A stretch of DNA of 64,000 nucleotides from Xylocopa sonorina (GCF_050948175.1 NC_135204.1:1169473-1233472), one strand, 5' to 3'. Shown: positions 1 to 13,266, counted from the first letter of the stretch. The notes: generated from the letters alone by a model not told the origin. Program-made: numbers and translations.

Positions 1-927
1 CAGCCACGAGCTTCTCTCGTGGCTCCTCCATTCTCCGTCCTCGGTTTCCTCGTTACGTTTTCGAACGAAACGTATCGTTATAATTACGAGGTGTTGGCGT
101 TTACGAGCCTGGAGATGATGCGCCTCGTGCCTGTTAACCTCAACATTCTTTTCAGAGGATCATTCGTTCGGAACGCGTACCGGCAACCACTCGCTAAGAG
201 ATTCGTTAGCCTCTCGCCTTAGGGACGGGTGGCGCGATCGTCGTTGATGTTAGTCCATTATGACTTTGTAATCGTTGCCCCAACCGTGTGCGTCGGTATG
301 GTCGAAAATTGTTATTGTTACCGAGCCGAAAGCTGGAACTGGAAATTTTCCGGTGTGACAAAGGTTTCATCCTTCCATGTCGTAAAACAAACACGCCCTA
401 GAAAAAGATACGGTCCCTCCCCTTCCTTGTGGGACAAAGGGAATGACTCCCTCGTAAAATTGGAACGATCCTTTCTCAGTGTCGACGGAGCGCGTCGCTC
501 TACCCGTACCCTTCCACGGGACCATTAGCCCCCCACCTGGAACGGAACCGCACGAATTCCTTCGATCTCGGTTCTCGAATCCATCTTAGAGAATTACACG
601 GTGGAATTCGCGCCCTCTTACCTGAGCCCTCGTTGATCCCTGTGTTTCGTCGGGTGCCGCGCTGTCCATTTGCAATTCTGACACACTTCGCGGCGCTGCT
701 ATAGAGCCGATCGTCCCTGTACCGAGCTGTTGGACGAAGTCCTGGTGGAATCCGTCCGCAGTTTGAACGAGGAAGGTGCCGCGAGTGGCGGTAGCGTTGG
801 AATACCAAACGATTCCCGGAAACCGCGTCTACCTTACCCCCTTTCTGTCTCGCAGCCGGTCCTTCCTCCTCTTCAATTTCGTCCTGCTCGTGTACGCGTT
901 CGTTCGTTCTATTGTTCCTTCGTCCTT

Positions 928-1051
928 GTCGTCGTCGTCGTCGTCGTCGTCACCGTCACCGTCACCGTCACCGTCACCGTCACCGTCACCGTCACCGTCA
1001 CCGTCGTCGTCGTCACCGTCACCGTCACCGTCGTCGTCTTCGTCGTTGTCG
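928..1051. repeat. Compound microsatellite (GTC)n and (CACCGT)n
   Basis: About 22 bases of GTC units lead into repeated CACCGT hexamers. A second short GTC block, more CACCGT and a final CGT/CTTCGT tail follow. Because units are multiples of three, all frames stay open and give artificial Ser-Pro, Val-Thr or Arg-His reading frames. These are not evidence of a protein. Confidence 0.95.
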
Positions 1052-3674
1052 AAGGAACGCCTTTGCCCATTCCTTCAAGTTTTCGGACACGATGCAGAAT
1101 GAGAAAAGAAGAAAGAGAGTAGGGCTGGTCTCTCTTTGTGGCCTAAGTTTAAGGAGTCGTTAAGAATGGGTTCGAGGGCTACGGCCGTATATAACAGATA
1201 ATTGACAGCCGTTCTCGAGGCCGCCGTTTACTTTGCATGGACATTGAATCCACGCGGTAACGCCGGACGGAATGGACGAGAGCGGACGGATGGACGAAAC
1301 GAGACGAGAGGAGCGTCGACGTGGTGCCACGAAATTCACGAGGGAGACCGACCGTAGATACGTGGCGATGCCGTTAAGGGAACCAACGGATGAATCGGGA
1401 AGGCGCGGCGTAAAGGCATGCTCACGGTCGGGCCGACCTCGTAAATTCTTCAATTCCGATGTTCGGAAGGGCGCAAACGCGATCGTGACATGTCACTCCT
1501 CCTCCTTCTCCTCCTCCCGTAGCCACGAGCACCGATTTGGTTTAATTGTCGGCCATTGAGAAAGCAGGCCGATATCATGATACAAAGGGTGCGTTGGCAT
1601 TTTTCGTTGTTCAATTACACTTTTTAAGACGTATAAAATACTTCTGTTCACATAGACAATATTTTTAAAAATGAGACATTAGATACATTAGCAAAAACAA
1701 TTTGTTTAAAAATTAAAGAATATTTAGGTGAAATAAGAGTATCTTGAGTTGGAATTAATATCGAAGATCGTAGAAGGATTTTATCTTGAATTATAAATTT
1801 TTTTGTTTATTTAACGAACGAAAGGGTAGACTAAATATACATTGAAACCGATAACTTCCGAGAGACAAATTAACGAAAATCACAAATCAATTATTTTGAG
1901 TAAAAATGACACGATTATCTTCCAATGCCAATGTATTCACCCAACGAAACCGCTTATGCGCGCGTCGAAGTCTCCAGCATTGAAATCTCTTTCGGCGCAC
2001 GGATTGACATGTCGTTTCGTTGCTTCGAAATTGAGATCAATATGTTTTATTCAGGAATACCTACGCTATTAGCTTTCATCTATATTTCTAAATTATTCGA
2101 GGACCAGTCGCACGATATAGTGTGTACATCACTACTCTTTATCCGAGATTATACGCGTCGGTCCAGTAACGCGTGCAAAATCCTAAAAACAGGATTTAAG
2201 CGATACAAAAAAGATGATTGTTGAACAGGCGTGTATCGTGATATTACTCCGGAGGACCTGTTCCGTTGCCGCGTATAACCATACGACGTAATGACAATGT
2301 ACAGTTGCACGAATGACAAGTAGAGCGGTCGCGATGCCCGTGAAAGTGTGCTGTTCATCGACGAATTACATAGCAAATTACGGTCTCCCGCTGGTTCGCT
2401 GCGCGCGACCCCACGCGTGCCCTGACGCCACGCAACTCCCTCGCGTTATGAAGGGTGTTGATGAAGTCTTTCGTGTGCGTTTCAACCGGCTGTCTTTTTC
2501 CTCCTCCAGCCGCGTTTTTCACCGCGTTACCACCGAGGTAATTTGCGTAGCAGAGAAATTTTTTTCACCGGCACCTCGTTCTCGGCTCGCGTGCGTGGCA
2601 TATTGGCTGCTCGAGAGGAAAAAAGTTCGCGAGAAATTCCGTGTGACTTTAATCACGCGGCTCGCACCTATTCGCGGAACGGAAGGTTGGCCTTTTTACA
2701 CGGAATTTGGAGAAAGTGTATAAATTCTGGGACGCGCGGGTTATCTTGCCACGTATTTTAAAATGCAGGTAAACACGAAGGGAAAGAAAGGGGAAAATAA
2801 ATGAGCGGGAACGGAGGGACACGCGATCCACCGAAATATGCATTTCATTTTGTTGTTTGTGGACTCGACGATATATTAGCGAGATTGGTATCGGCCAGAA
2901 GCGATGGGAACGATTCAGCGAAAGAAGGTTGCCCGATGTGGACCAAAGTGACTTGTCAAAAGATCCTCGGACGTTCTCTCTTTTCTCTTTGAGAATCAGG
3001 TAATCGATCACCTGTTATCAGGTAAGGACTTTTCTGTTTCCTTCGGTATCTTGGGTTTCTTATTTCGTTTGTACTTGTCGTTGAGCCTCTCGATCTTTCT
3101 TTCTCCGATGAATCGTGATCTTGTCAACTCGTTTGGTTTACACCGACTTGGCGAGATAAAATCCGGCTTAGCTAGTCATAATGGCATCTGCGCAAAACTC
3201 ATAATATTGTGTTACATTCAAGCCCAATAGCCCTTTTAAACATATTTCGATGTTGGTTTTATTCGTAAAAAAGTCTATTGCCTTTAAATGTTGGACTGTT
3301 ATCCTATGGAGGAATTTTGGTAATATCTGAGAAGAATACAAAAATGCTCAATTGATTTTAATTATCTTATTATAATATTGCTTAATGCAATAAAGATCTT
3401 TTACTTCATGAACAAGTGTGTGTAAATTATCGGCAGTATAAATTACTTTTTTAGACGAAGTATATCGTATCCGGTAAAGAAATAGAATGCACTTATGCAT
3501 TTATGTATTCTATACGAGGAGATTTTATTGCTCCACGAAAAAAAGACTAGCTGTGTTGCTCGATTTTCTCTAAAGTCCAATTAACCAAGTGATAACAAAG
3601 GAGCGTTCCGCTCGTAGCCAACATATATTACAACCCGTTTAATTAAGCAACGTATTACGGAGAAGAATCAAACC

Positions 3675-3715
3675 CGTTAACAAACTTTCGCGTAATTAGT
3701 CAGGTCGCTTTTATT
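3675..3715 (+). repeat. Short degenerate repeat, copy 1
   Basis: The stretch starting CGTTAACAAACTTT and ending near GTCGCTTTTAT matches 3971-4010 with one gap and roughly three quarters identity by hand alignment. The two copies lie 296 bases apart in the same orientation. No coding potential is seen. Confidence 0.45.
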
Positions 3716-3970
3716 GCGCCGCACGATACAAAAAGTATAAGGAAGCGGTAAGAAAGAGATTTTATCGTCGATGTTTGAAAAAAGAAAAAAAAAAAGAAAA
3801 TGGCAATCAATCAATTTTTACGATAACGTATCATCGTTAATTAGTAAACTTTGGTGTAAATTTCCCATTACTACGTTAATTATGTTTTCGGTAAAAAAAT
3901 GCCCGTTCCTTTCGTATTGGGAGGCCCTATCCACTCCCTGTACGACGCATCTCGAAAAGCAATCGAAGCT

Positions 3971-4010
3971 CGTTAATAAATTTCCCCGGTAACGAGTCCA
4001 GTCGCTTTAT
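3971..4010 (+). repeat. Short degenerate repeat, copy 2
   Basis: This is the partner of 3675-3715. It begins CGTTAATAAATTTC and ends GTCGCTTTAT. The surrounding bases show only faint similarity, so the duplicated unit is either short or strongly decayed. Confidence 0.45.
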
Positions 4011-4590
4011 CAACGTCCGCGAAAAAACGGGAAACGATCAATTTCTTAAGAAACACGGACAACCAGCCGAGAAGGGGAATTAGCTAACGCGCGATCGGCT
4101 ACATCGTCCTTGTTTCGTCTCTCTTCGATCGACATCATCATCCTCGTCTTCGTCCACATCGCGTCGTAGTCAAACTTGATGAACGTACTATAGCCAGTTC
4201 CGCCGCGGTCGATCTATGAACGATCGAGCGAAACAGGACGAAGAAGTGGACGGAGGTACGGGAAGGGGCGGACAATGAAGAAGACGAAGAATAATAGGGA
4301 CGAGGAAAGGATGAGTGCAGCGTATAGTAACCTCCGTGACTACTTTGTCCGTCTGTATACGTTGAATCATCCGGTCGGTTTCCTTTCACGAGTCGATGGC
4401 AGCCGTTCCCGCATCAAGGCCTGTGGTCTCCTCCGAGCAGGCATAATGACTCAATCCACGATCCACCTTGCCCCCACCCTCTCCGCTGAACCACCAGGAA
4501 AGATCCTCCTTTCTCTTTCTATCTCGCGTATATTTGTACAGCTCTTTCTCTACTTCGTGTGCCCCTGAGACTTCGAGAAGCAAAACTACT

Positions 4591-4613
4591 CCCCCCCCCC
4601 CCTCCCCCCCCCC
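4591..4613. repeat. Poly-C tract with one T
   Basis: Twelve C, one T and ten C occur in a row. On the minus strand this is a G-run that could form a quadruplex. Length is likely variable and prone to sequencing error. Confidence 0.9.
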
Positions 4614-5794
4614 AACCGTAAAGGCTGCGGTTTCTCTCGTCACCGTCTCGCTCTGAACACGCTACCGTTGTCTCCGTCATCGGTACACTTCTCTCGTTAT
4701 CCTTAGACCCCCTTCGTTTCCTACTATCGGGCATCGAAGTTTCGTTACGATTTCGTTCGATTCGCTCGCCGCTCGCGTGATGCGCGGTTGTTCGTAACGC
4801 CCGGCGACCCCTCCTGTGATTACGGCTCATAAGCTTCCTTCGACCGGTCGCAATGACGAGAGTAAACTAGGCGACGAGACACGAACGTTCACGAATCCGT
4901 CGGAACGAATCAAGCGTAAGGTCGGTGGCTGATTACCTGACGAACCGTATCGTCGCCGCGAGCCGGGGAGAAAATCAGAGATTACCGGCTGTTAGTGTAC
5001 CGGGTAACTTTTCGAACGTTTTCTGTTTCGTGACTAGGAAGACAATTTTTACGGCTTTGGAACAACATGGTATGGGAACACTTTCACGGTATCGTGTAAA
5101 ACCGAGTTCCTTCCGCGAAGATTTCGCAGTTGTTCATTTATCGGCTACGATGGGGAGATTCTGGGACTCGATGGAGGATATTGGACTGGGTTCAAGGGAA
5201 ATTTCGTCGGGATTCCATCGGATTTTTTATACCGGCTACCATAGATTAGGCGGTACAAAATGCATCGTTCGGTGGAAGCTTGTACGTATCACGCGCAGTT
5301 TCAGCCGCGGAATTTATTGCCAGGAAATGCAATGATCCAGCGACCCGTGGTGAGGAATCCGAATGGCGATTACCATACGGCACCATGGACGTCGGTTATT
5401 CAACGGTTGAACGCTGGAACTGCCACCATCCCATGAACGCAACGTAAAATAAGAACCACCACCCAGTCGTCAAAGTAATACCCGACGGTCGAGCATGTCT
5501 GGCGAGGTTTCTCCTAAGACAGGAAAACTAATGCGCCCACGAGTTTAAAGACGTTATTCGCCTGTATCGAATGCCACCAGGAGCCATCCCCGGCTTACGG
5601 ATAGCGCTTTCTACGATTTCTGCAAGCTGACCTTGAGGTTCAAAGTATTCCTGTAAATCTTATTTAATGATTTCGAGTATCGCTACGAAAATACGCTTAT
5701 CCCTTTTTGCCTCTAACATTTCCTTATTTCTTTGTTTTAAATGGTTACTTTCCTTCGATAGAGATTCATTTGGATATCTTTTTTTCGTGTCGGA

Positions 5795-5818
5795 GCAACG
5801 CTGTTGCGATCAGTGATC
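5795..5818. repeat. Two adjacent mini-palindromes
   Basis: GCAAC-GCT-GTTGC (5795-5807) is followed without a gap by GATCA-G-TGATC (5808-5818). Both are perfect but short. A larger hairpin lies about 100 bases downstream. Confidence 0.4.
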
Positions 5819-5920
5819 AGTTACTCATTTTTACATAGTAGCGTTCAAACCTGTAGGCTCCTAAAAAATATTTGTAGGTCTTTTCAAAAGCGTGAAGGAT
5901 ATAGTGTGAGGGTTAAGCGA

Positions 5921-5949
5921 TCACAATGATCGCCTAATCGAGCGTAAGA
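5921..5949. repeat. Near-perfect hairpin, 13-bp stem, 3-base loop
   Basis: GGTTA-A-GCGATCA, loop CAA, TGATCGC-C-TAATC. The 13 pairs include one A/C mismatch and one G-T wobble. The loop is tight. No transcript evidence is available; possible roles include a protein-binding palindrome or an RNA hairpin. Confidence 0.5.
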
Positions 5950-7665
5950 TATCGAAGTATCGCTAAAGCAAGGAATAGCACCGCTGGTCGACGTTGACAG
6001 TAGAGCAGCTTCGAATGATTCGGCACTTCTGTCAATGGAGAGAACGTAGCTTCGAACCGGTCCGCTCTGGTATTTTCTGGCGGATGTTCTACTCGAGTTG
6101 ATTATCTGAACTTATCCACGTCTTGTCCAGTTACGCTCATTTTCACTGAACGTATCGATCTGGAGATTCTTGTTCATTGCTACCGAACTTAATAGATATG
6201 TAATCGGTACAATAATAGATATACCGAGCAATGTCATATAGGCTCTTCTTCGGTTAAGAAAATAGATCGTTTTTACTATATGGCCTCTTACTAACGAATA
6301 GATTTTTAAGAGACAGTCAGGCATCTCTGTTGGTGTCCATATTAAATAGATTTTAAGAATAATTCAGCCAAGAGTACAAGAAAAGTTTCTTAAATCGAAT
6401 CTGAATTGAACCATCGTTGGAATAAGTGAACGTCTCGCCCACAACTATGCAACCGAAACTCACCCTCGATAAGAATATTTAATGTTCGAATTCGTTCGTT
6501 TCGCATTCATCAATTACTAACCATCGAACTTTTATATCTCGTTGCCAATGGACGCCACTGTCCTCCCTCGAATTCCACCAGCGGGAATCTCGTGGCGATC
6601 CTCACTGCGGAGGCTCTTAATCGGCCGGCAACAGTCGAAGATGGATCAATTACTGCGGCGGTACGTTCGGTAGAAGCCGACCGCTAAACGACATCCGCAT
6701 CTCGTATTCGTACCCAGAGCCCGGTCGTAATAATGGATCGGGGTATTATTATGATTTCAATGGCGTGGCCCGCCGATGCAAATCTAGATCGTGCGGCCAG
6801 GGCGACCTGTTATCGTGCCCATCGATCGGCACGGTGATTGATTCCCCGGTATTCAGGCGAATCGGCAGGCCGCGATATCATCGTCGTCGTCGTGAAACAG
6901 ACCAGGCGGGAGGGACTTGTCCCTCCGCGATGCCGGGATACGCAAGACGGGGGACCTCCAGAAAACCGTGGCCAACTTCCGATCGACGTCACGATCAAAC
7001 CGAAAGCTACCGATTCGACTACCGACCGGATCGCGCGTTCACCACCGGACAGCTTTCAGTTTCAGTTCTGGACGTCGTGCTTCGCCGAGCGAAACGTCAT
7101 TTTTCAACTCGATCGTTTGCGGCAAGACGAGGGCGGCGACGAAGGCGTAAGATCGTAGTTGTCTCGTTTCAACGTTGAACGGGGGAAATTGATCTGTGAA
7201 GTATGGCTTCCTACATGGCCAGGGTGCAGCTTAGCAGCTGGCTGCTGTCTCATTCGAGATTTTGGATCGATGAAATAACCTTTACTGCGGGGAGACGAAA
7301 CGGTATCGGTGCCAAGCGTTTTACGACGTTGATGCATGGTTCGCTCTCGGTATCTCGCCACGCTAACGATATGCCACACTTGACAATTGGGCATAGGAAT
7401 AGGTAGTGTCGTGATAGCGGTGTTGGACCGATGACTCCGCAAATAAACGCGTCCTCGCTAGGATCGTTGGTATCTATGATGTGTATCTTGATATCTGTTC
7501 TAAAGTGGATGTAATTTGTTACACCTTGTTCTGAGTCTGTGTAACAGCTGGAAATTTTCCACTATTACGCATAGTATATGTATTTTGGAACTCTATTGAC
7601 TGTTTATCAATGGCCTCTATGACAGTGACACAGATTAGGCCATAACTCACAATTACGATCGACAC

Positions 7666-7687
7666 ATTTCCCCATCATCGGGGAAAT
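7666..7687. repeat. Perfect hairpin, 8-bp stem
   Basis: ATTTCCCC, loop ATCATC, GGGGAAAT. The GGGGAAAT and ATTTCCCC halves resemble NF-kappaB/Rel half sites (GGGRNNYYCC type) only loosely. The spacing of 14 bases between G-runs makes a single Rel site unlikely. Confidence 0.45.
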
Positions 7688-7848
7688 ACGGTAAGGACTA
7701 CTCCGGTAATTTCGAAGACGAGATCCGTCGCTCGGAATTCGCGACTGTTACGGGCGACGGTGTACTTTTATAAACTCGTTATTACGGTTCGTATCAGGGA
7801 CGCGATCCGGTTCTCGACTCGCTCGACGATGATACGGAGTCCGAGCAT

Positions 7849-7887
7849 CGACGACGACGACGACGACGAGAACGACAACAACGACGT
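7849..7887. repeat. (CGA)n trinucleotide microsatellite
   Basis: CGA units are repeated about eight times with a degenerate AACGACAACAACGACG tail. The minus-strand reading frame across it (Ser/Arg runs) is an artefact of the trinucleotide unit. Confidence 0.85.
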
Positions 7888-10800
7888 CGCCATTGCTGGC
7901 TCAATAATGTCTCTGGCGTGAAATCGTAACTTTGTGCGACGAGCGAAAATGAGAAAAGTTTGAGGCTCGATGGGCAAGCGGGTGGCCACGAAGGAACCTC
8001 CGAAGGCGAGTACGAGGAGCATACGCAATGAAAGTACAAGGAAGACGCAAAGGAAGAGAGGAAAGAGAAAGGAAGAAAGAAGAGATCGCGTTGAACGATG
8101 GAAAGAGGAACCTGTTATTTCGGCGAGGCTCGAAGCCGAGGCGAGATTACACGCTGTCACACACCGTTTCGCGTCCGAACCCTTTCGGCTGCTCTCGCAT
8201 CTCCACCCAAACGATCTACGCATCTCTCCTCTCCTCTGGCGTTCTCGAGGGCCGTTCAAGGGGGAGACACAACGCGGATGGCCGGCTAACATCCGACGTC
8301 TTATTCGCGCGATTATCATCGCTCGTCGATTTGCGTTTCGTGGCCCCCGATCACGCCGCTTGCCACTTAATGCGGCCGTCTCTCACCTTTAACTGATCGA
8401 CCAGCAGTGCCAAGTAACGTTCGCCTCGGGTTAATTATATTTTCTATACGCGCGGCGTCCTCGCGGACGTCGCTCCCTTTAGCGTCGCAATTAACACGCG
8501 TTATCGTGGTATCCGTGGGAGGCTACTTTGCGCTCACTTCGAGGAGTATCGAGCGGATAACGAATTACAGCGAGGAATACCTGTACGTGTCGCGCGTTTG
8601 CTTTTTAAAGATATCATTCGATGAGGAATCGTTTTCTTTTATTAAGAGTGGTTACTGTGATGGTATCTACATATACGCAAGTCCTCCATCACTCTCAGAT
8701 CGAGATACCGATTTTTTGTATAATGATCTATTTATGAGATAACTCTTTCGATTATTTTTACAGTACTATTTATTTTCCTATATCCGTATAAATATTTACA
8801 ATTTATATGCGCAAGAGTCACCTTCTTCTTCTCGTTTCGCGATTCCCAAGAACTTTCTATTCCTCGTAATTTAGCGGCACTCTTCAAAGATTGTATCGTG
8901 CGATCGACACGAATCAAAGACTTTCGCGGAACTCGCGACCGGTGCGAATCAAATAGAGGTCGTTACATCACCGTTGCCGGTGTTTTCGCGATCGCAACCG
9001 GGCGCAGCCGTGCGTATTATGGTTGCGCCGCTGGTGCGCTTGACATTTTCAACGGTTGCTTAAACGTAAGCGGACAGGCGTATTAGTCCACTGGTACCCG
9101 TAGTCAACGTCGCAAGACACGAGTCGATAAATGATAATAGCCGCCCGAGCGGATCGAATCGGCAACGACGCCAGCCATTCATGAACATCTTATTTTCCAC
9201 GCGATACCGCTCCGCGAGGATATGGCCTGCCGTTAAAGACAGCATGCAAACTGTTCACAACCTGTAATTTCTGCGAATTAATGATATTTCTGCAAGATAG
9301 CGAGAAAAAAGTTGGCAATTTTCTTGTTTCGCGCAATTTCCAACCAGTAGGTGACATACTTGAGCATAACTTTAAATTTATTCCACGGTATTGGAGAAAA
9401 TATAAATGAATACGCTTGATGGTCGGGTACCAGAGTAGCAATCTTAGCGATAACTAATTTTTAATTACACTGTTTCGTACCAGAACTAAATTGTGCGTTC
9501 GATGCTATCAAAGTGTCAGTCTTGTCGCGAATATTTGCTCAACAACATGTGATAAAAAGATGCCAGGAAATTAAACGAATAAAATGACAGCTTTTACATC
9601 GATCGTCATCTTTATATACAGACATCATAAACGCAACAATTTACAAAAGTTACGGATATGAGAAGGTACTTTCTTTAAAATGATGTCAAGATCTCGAACG
9701 AAAGAAAAAAAGGAAAGAAATTTGAGAAATTTAGACGGTATCTGCCGGGACGATCGGCGTGGCACGTCGAAAGCATCATCCATTGGTCGCGTCTATCGGT
9801 CTCAGTATCGGTAGACATCTAGCGATACTAAACCAGAGAGACAGCGTTGAAGCCGGCGACGTCGGAGATCGTCCGCAGATTAAGCGATTTAGCTTAGCGA
9901 TCGGGACGTTCCACGAGGTAAAACTCGTCCGCGGCCATCTCGTCCGGAAGGCTTCATTTATGAAGAGATACACGCGGCTCCTCGACGGGAAAAAGAGAAA
10001 CAATGTTGGCAATGGCAGAAACCGCGCCTATAAATATGCAGATTGAGACGTGTATTTTTTACGCTTCGTTGCCCCTCCTGTTTTCCGCCACTTCCGGCGC
10101 GCCTCCCTTCAGCGTTTGCGCTGCTTAACATCTTTTCACGCTTGCGAATAGTTTGCGTCAACTGTCGTGCATGACTGTTTTCTAAAAGTATCTACTTCTT
10201 TTTTTATTTTGTTTAATTCAATTGTTCGTACAGAGTATAGCGACTGTGAAAACTATTTCGTTGGAAAACTATGGTGTCCACTTCGTCGTTTACATACTAA
10301 TTCGAGTATATTCAATTTGCTTTAATGCAACTTGTTTTAATACTAGTTTCGTACAGAAATAGATATTTGGTATACAAATTTAATATTCCAAGGAAATCAA
10401 ATGTAGGAAAAAGGTTAATTAAGAAAAGTCTCATTGGATAATATACATATCTGCCAGTAAATCTGACAAAACCATCACTAGAAGAAAAAGAATAGAGGGG
10501 AGATTGGTCAACGAAAAAAAAAAACGAAAAGACGTAGAGTCATTAGTAGGAGTAAGGTATTCTAGAGGTACGATTGCAGTGAAAAGGCGTGTCACAAGTC
10601 ATTTATGTTCTACCATTTGTCGAACCCCTTGTCGTTACATATGTAGACTGTGTAAAAAAAGATGGTACGAGGTGCATAACAAGAGTCGCGACGAGGAATG
10701 CTGTTGTTCGTCGCGTAATGGCCGTCTTAATTCTTATTGCCCGCTAAAACGTGCTTCACGGCTCGTTGATATCAGGCCTGAGCATATTTGAGTGGACGTT

Positions 10801-11310
10801 TAAACGAGTTTTCTAGTTTCCTGTTCGACATCGTTATAAAATGAATTCCAACTTTAAACAAGTTCCACGAGATCTAATAGTCGCAAACGCTGCCTGCTAC
10901 CTGCTCGCAACGCGTTCATTTTTATTACGCGAACTCGTCCAAACCGAGCCGAATTTTCATTATCCAAACGCGATCTTTTATGGACGCGGACACAGCTTGT
11001 ACGCATTTGAACATGTAACGTTTCTTCTTTCTCTTCGTGGTATTTTCGTGCATGATCAAGATTAGAACGAAACAAGCGAGCCGAAGAAACGTTTCGACGT
11101 TAATAACATGCTATCTTTCCGTAAAGCGTCGCCTAAGAAATGACTGTATTAACGGAAGCGCATTTCGACGGTGGCGCGGTTGGGCGTAGCAACCGGTGAA
11201 AGTGAACCCGCGCGGACCGGAAACATCGACCATGACCGTTTTGTAGGACAGGGCAAGTCGATCCGTCGCACGGCATTCCTTACAGTATAATAACGACGCA
11301 ACCCCGAATA

Positions 11311-11325
11311 TTTTATTTTATTTTA
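11311..11325. repeat. (TTTTA)3 microsatellite
   Basis: Three consecutive TTTTA units occur in noncoding AT-rich DNA. Confidence 0.7.
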
Positions 11326-12565
11326 TATCAAACGCATATCGTGCGAATGGAAGCATAATCTGGTACATGCAGACGTCACGCGTACTCCATCTACGTTACT
11401 GATAACTTTTTAGAAAACTAGAATCGAAAACTAGACGGTTAATCGAGTTGTCGTGTTGCGTGAACGTTGCTTGAGAAAGCGCGAGGGTAAAACGAGGCAT
11501 ACGGGATGGGGAAAGAAATGCCACATGAATAGATGAGCTGTCCGAGCAGCGGGATTACGTATGACGGGACACGAGGACGGCGGAGGCGAGATGATATCTG
11601 GTTCGGGTAGGCACGATGATAAATCTGTGGGCCTCTGTCAGGTGGGGGCGCACAGGCTCGGGCGTACGAAACGGGCCCTGGCGATCAGCTTCCTACCGCG
11701 TGCGCCTCCTTTGTCTCGTCGGTTCCCGGGATAGCTGGAATCGATCAAATCCTTTACGAATTTCGCCACCGTGGAACGCGGAGCGTACTCATGTCTTTGC
11801 GCCAGCTGCTGGATAACGATCGAACGATAAACGATTACCGAACGCGTTCGTCGCGACGTGGTATTCGACGGAGAGACAGACCGGGCCGCGTCGCTTGATC
11901 GATTCTTCCTCGGAGTGAGCCACGCAACACGTCGATCGCGTATGCTTTACACGAATGTTTATTAAGGGTCTTGTATAAAGGGTTCTCGGTTCGCTGCGGA
12001 ACATATTCTATCATATTTCCGGTACTCCGTAAACTATGGTTGATTTATGTTTTAAGTTCCTCGTGACTATTTGCATCGTGCGTGAGTGTTTCATTGCGAT
12101 GTCTATGAATGCAGTCCGCGTTAATATTCGCGTTAATAATGTATTGGCTTTTCGTAATTCAATACTTTCCTTAGGCATCGTAGACAGCTTCATCGTAGAT
12201 GGTTTCGAGATCTTTGTAGAGAAAATCACATCGGCAAGAGAGAGATTCTCAAGGGACTAGAGTTTTGATCGTTCATTTTTGTTGATTACAGACACGTACC
12301 GACAAAATCTATTCGACCGATGATCCGAAAGTATCGTGCGTTTGTTAAGAGGACAGCGGCGTCGTAAAAAGCGGCCTGTAACGTTGAATCTCTTATAATC
12401 CCCGAAAAGAGAAGCCCGTCGCGGGAGAATGCCGGGTTTTAATCCGTAAACACCATAGTTCAGCGACAACGAGCGAGTTCCTCAGCGGGCATTTCGGATC
12501 TTAATAATCTTTCGTTTCAGCTAACGTGCACGCGCCCCTACACGTGTACCGCAACTCTCTCCGCG

Positions 12566-12700
12566 ATGTTCACGATCGCATTAGTCGCGCTTGCTTTCGT
12601 AACCCCAGCATGGATCACCGCGAGGGCGAAAATTTACGTCAACTGGGATCTACGATCGGCAAAATTAATGCTGGACGTGTTTGATTTAAATTTAGGATAA
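12566..12700 (+). CDS. Possible small secreted peptide or signal-peptide exon (44 codons)
   Basis: An ATG with G at -3 opens 44 codons that end in TAA. Residues 3-17 are strongly hydrophobic (TIALVALAFVTPAWI). They are followed by T-A-R-A, which gives an A-x-A signal peptidase site at residues 19-21. The predicted mature part is 23 residues, starts KIYVNWDLRS and has no cysteines or dibasic sites. A pyrimidine-rich TTTCGTTTCAG acceptor-like sequence lies about 45 bases upstream, so this could be the first coding segment of a spliced gene. No good GT donor is visible before the stop; the best in-frame option, GAC|GTGTTT, is weak. A chance reading frame of this length is quite possible in 64 kb. 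I recognise no family. Confidence 0.25.
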   Translation: MFTIALVALAFVTPAWITARAKIYVNWDLRSAKLMLDVFDLNLG

Positions 12701-13266
12701 AGCAGATCTGTATTTCTGATTTTGAAAATTTCCGAATTACATCAACGTTGGTGTTTCACCGTTGGCGCAAGGATAGGCTTAATCTCATGGAATTATTCGG
12801 CCTAAGAATCGTTCACTTTCTCGCGAACGCTTAAACATCGATTAAGAATGCTTAAACTAGGTCACGACAGATGGCGATCGTTTGTTACAATTAATGAACG
12901 CATCCACGTACTCGATAGCCGGCGGCCAATTTTGCACCCCTGCAACCCGAATCCTTTTCATAAATCCAGAATTTTACTCGAAAGCTACTCCCAGCGTAGC
13001 CGCGTGAAAACCACAAATCACGAGCATGCGAGAGTCGTAAAAACACAGTTAGGGACGGCCCAGCGGCTCTAACCGTCCGTTCGATTCAGACTCGAAACGT
13101 AGCCCCAAGAGAAGGTGGTGGGACTCGTGTGCCGTGCAGAAATCGGCGGCTCGTGTGTGCTCGATCATGGCAAAGCAAACACACGTATCGCCCGGCAAGG
13201 TATACATGCCGTCGTGTATCGCAGGAAGAAAGGAAGAAGGTCGATGGTGCTTGTAGCCTGGCAGGG

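Larger units (their letters stand above)
1..12565. other. Noncoding tract (intron or intergenic)
   Basis: Apart from the repeats listed separately I see no supportable gene. Short frames occur on both strands, often Arg-, Ser- or Pro-rich because of CG-rich DNA, and none shows a domain. The frame at 4925-5335 (136 codons from GTG) reads more like protein than most but has no recognised motif or splice signals. AT-rich (about 1.6-2.1, 3.2-4.0 and 10.2-10.5 kb) and CG-rich (about 0.5-1.5 and 6.6-8.4 kb) blocks alternate. Confidence 0.6.

Noticed and set aside
730..1163. Three overlapping plus-strand frames rich in Val-Thr, Ser-Pro or Arg-His
   Set aside because: All arise from a microsatellite whose unit is a multiple of three, which keeps every frame open.
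4925..5335. 136-codon frame from GTG with somewhat protein-like composition
   Set aside because: No ATG start in a good context, no flanking splice signals and no known motif; chance cannot be excluded.
7768..8319. 183-codon minus-strand frame
   Set aside because: It overlaps long plus-strand frames in a CG-rich block, crosses the (CGA) microsatellite as a Ser run, and has no domain or splice support.
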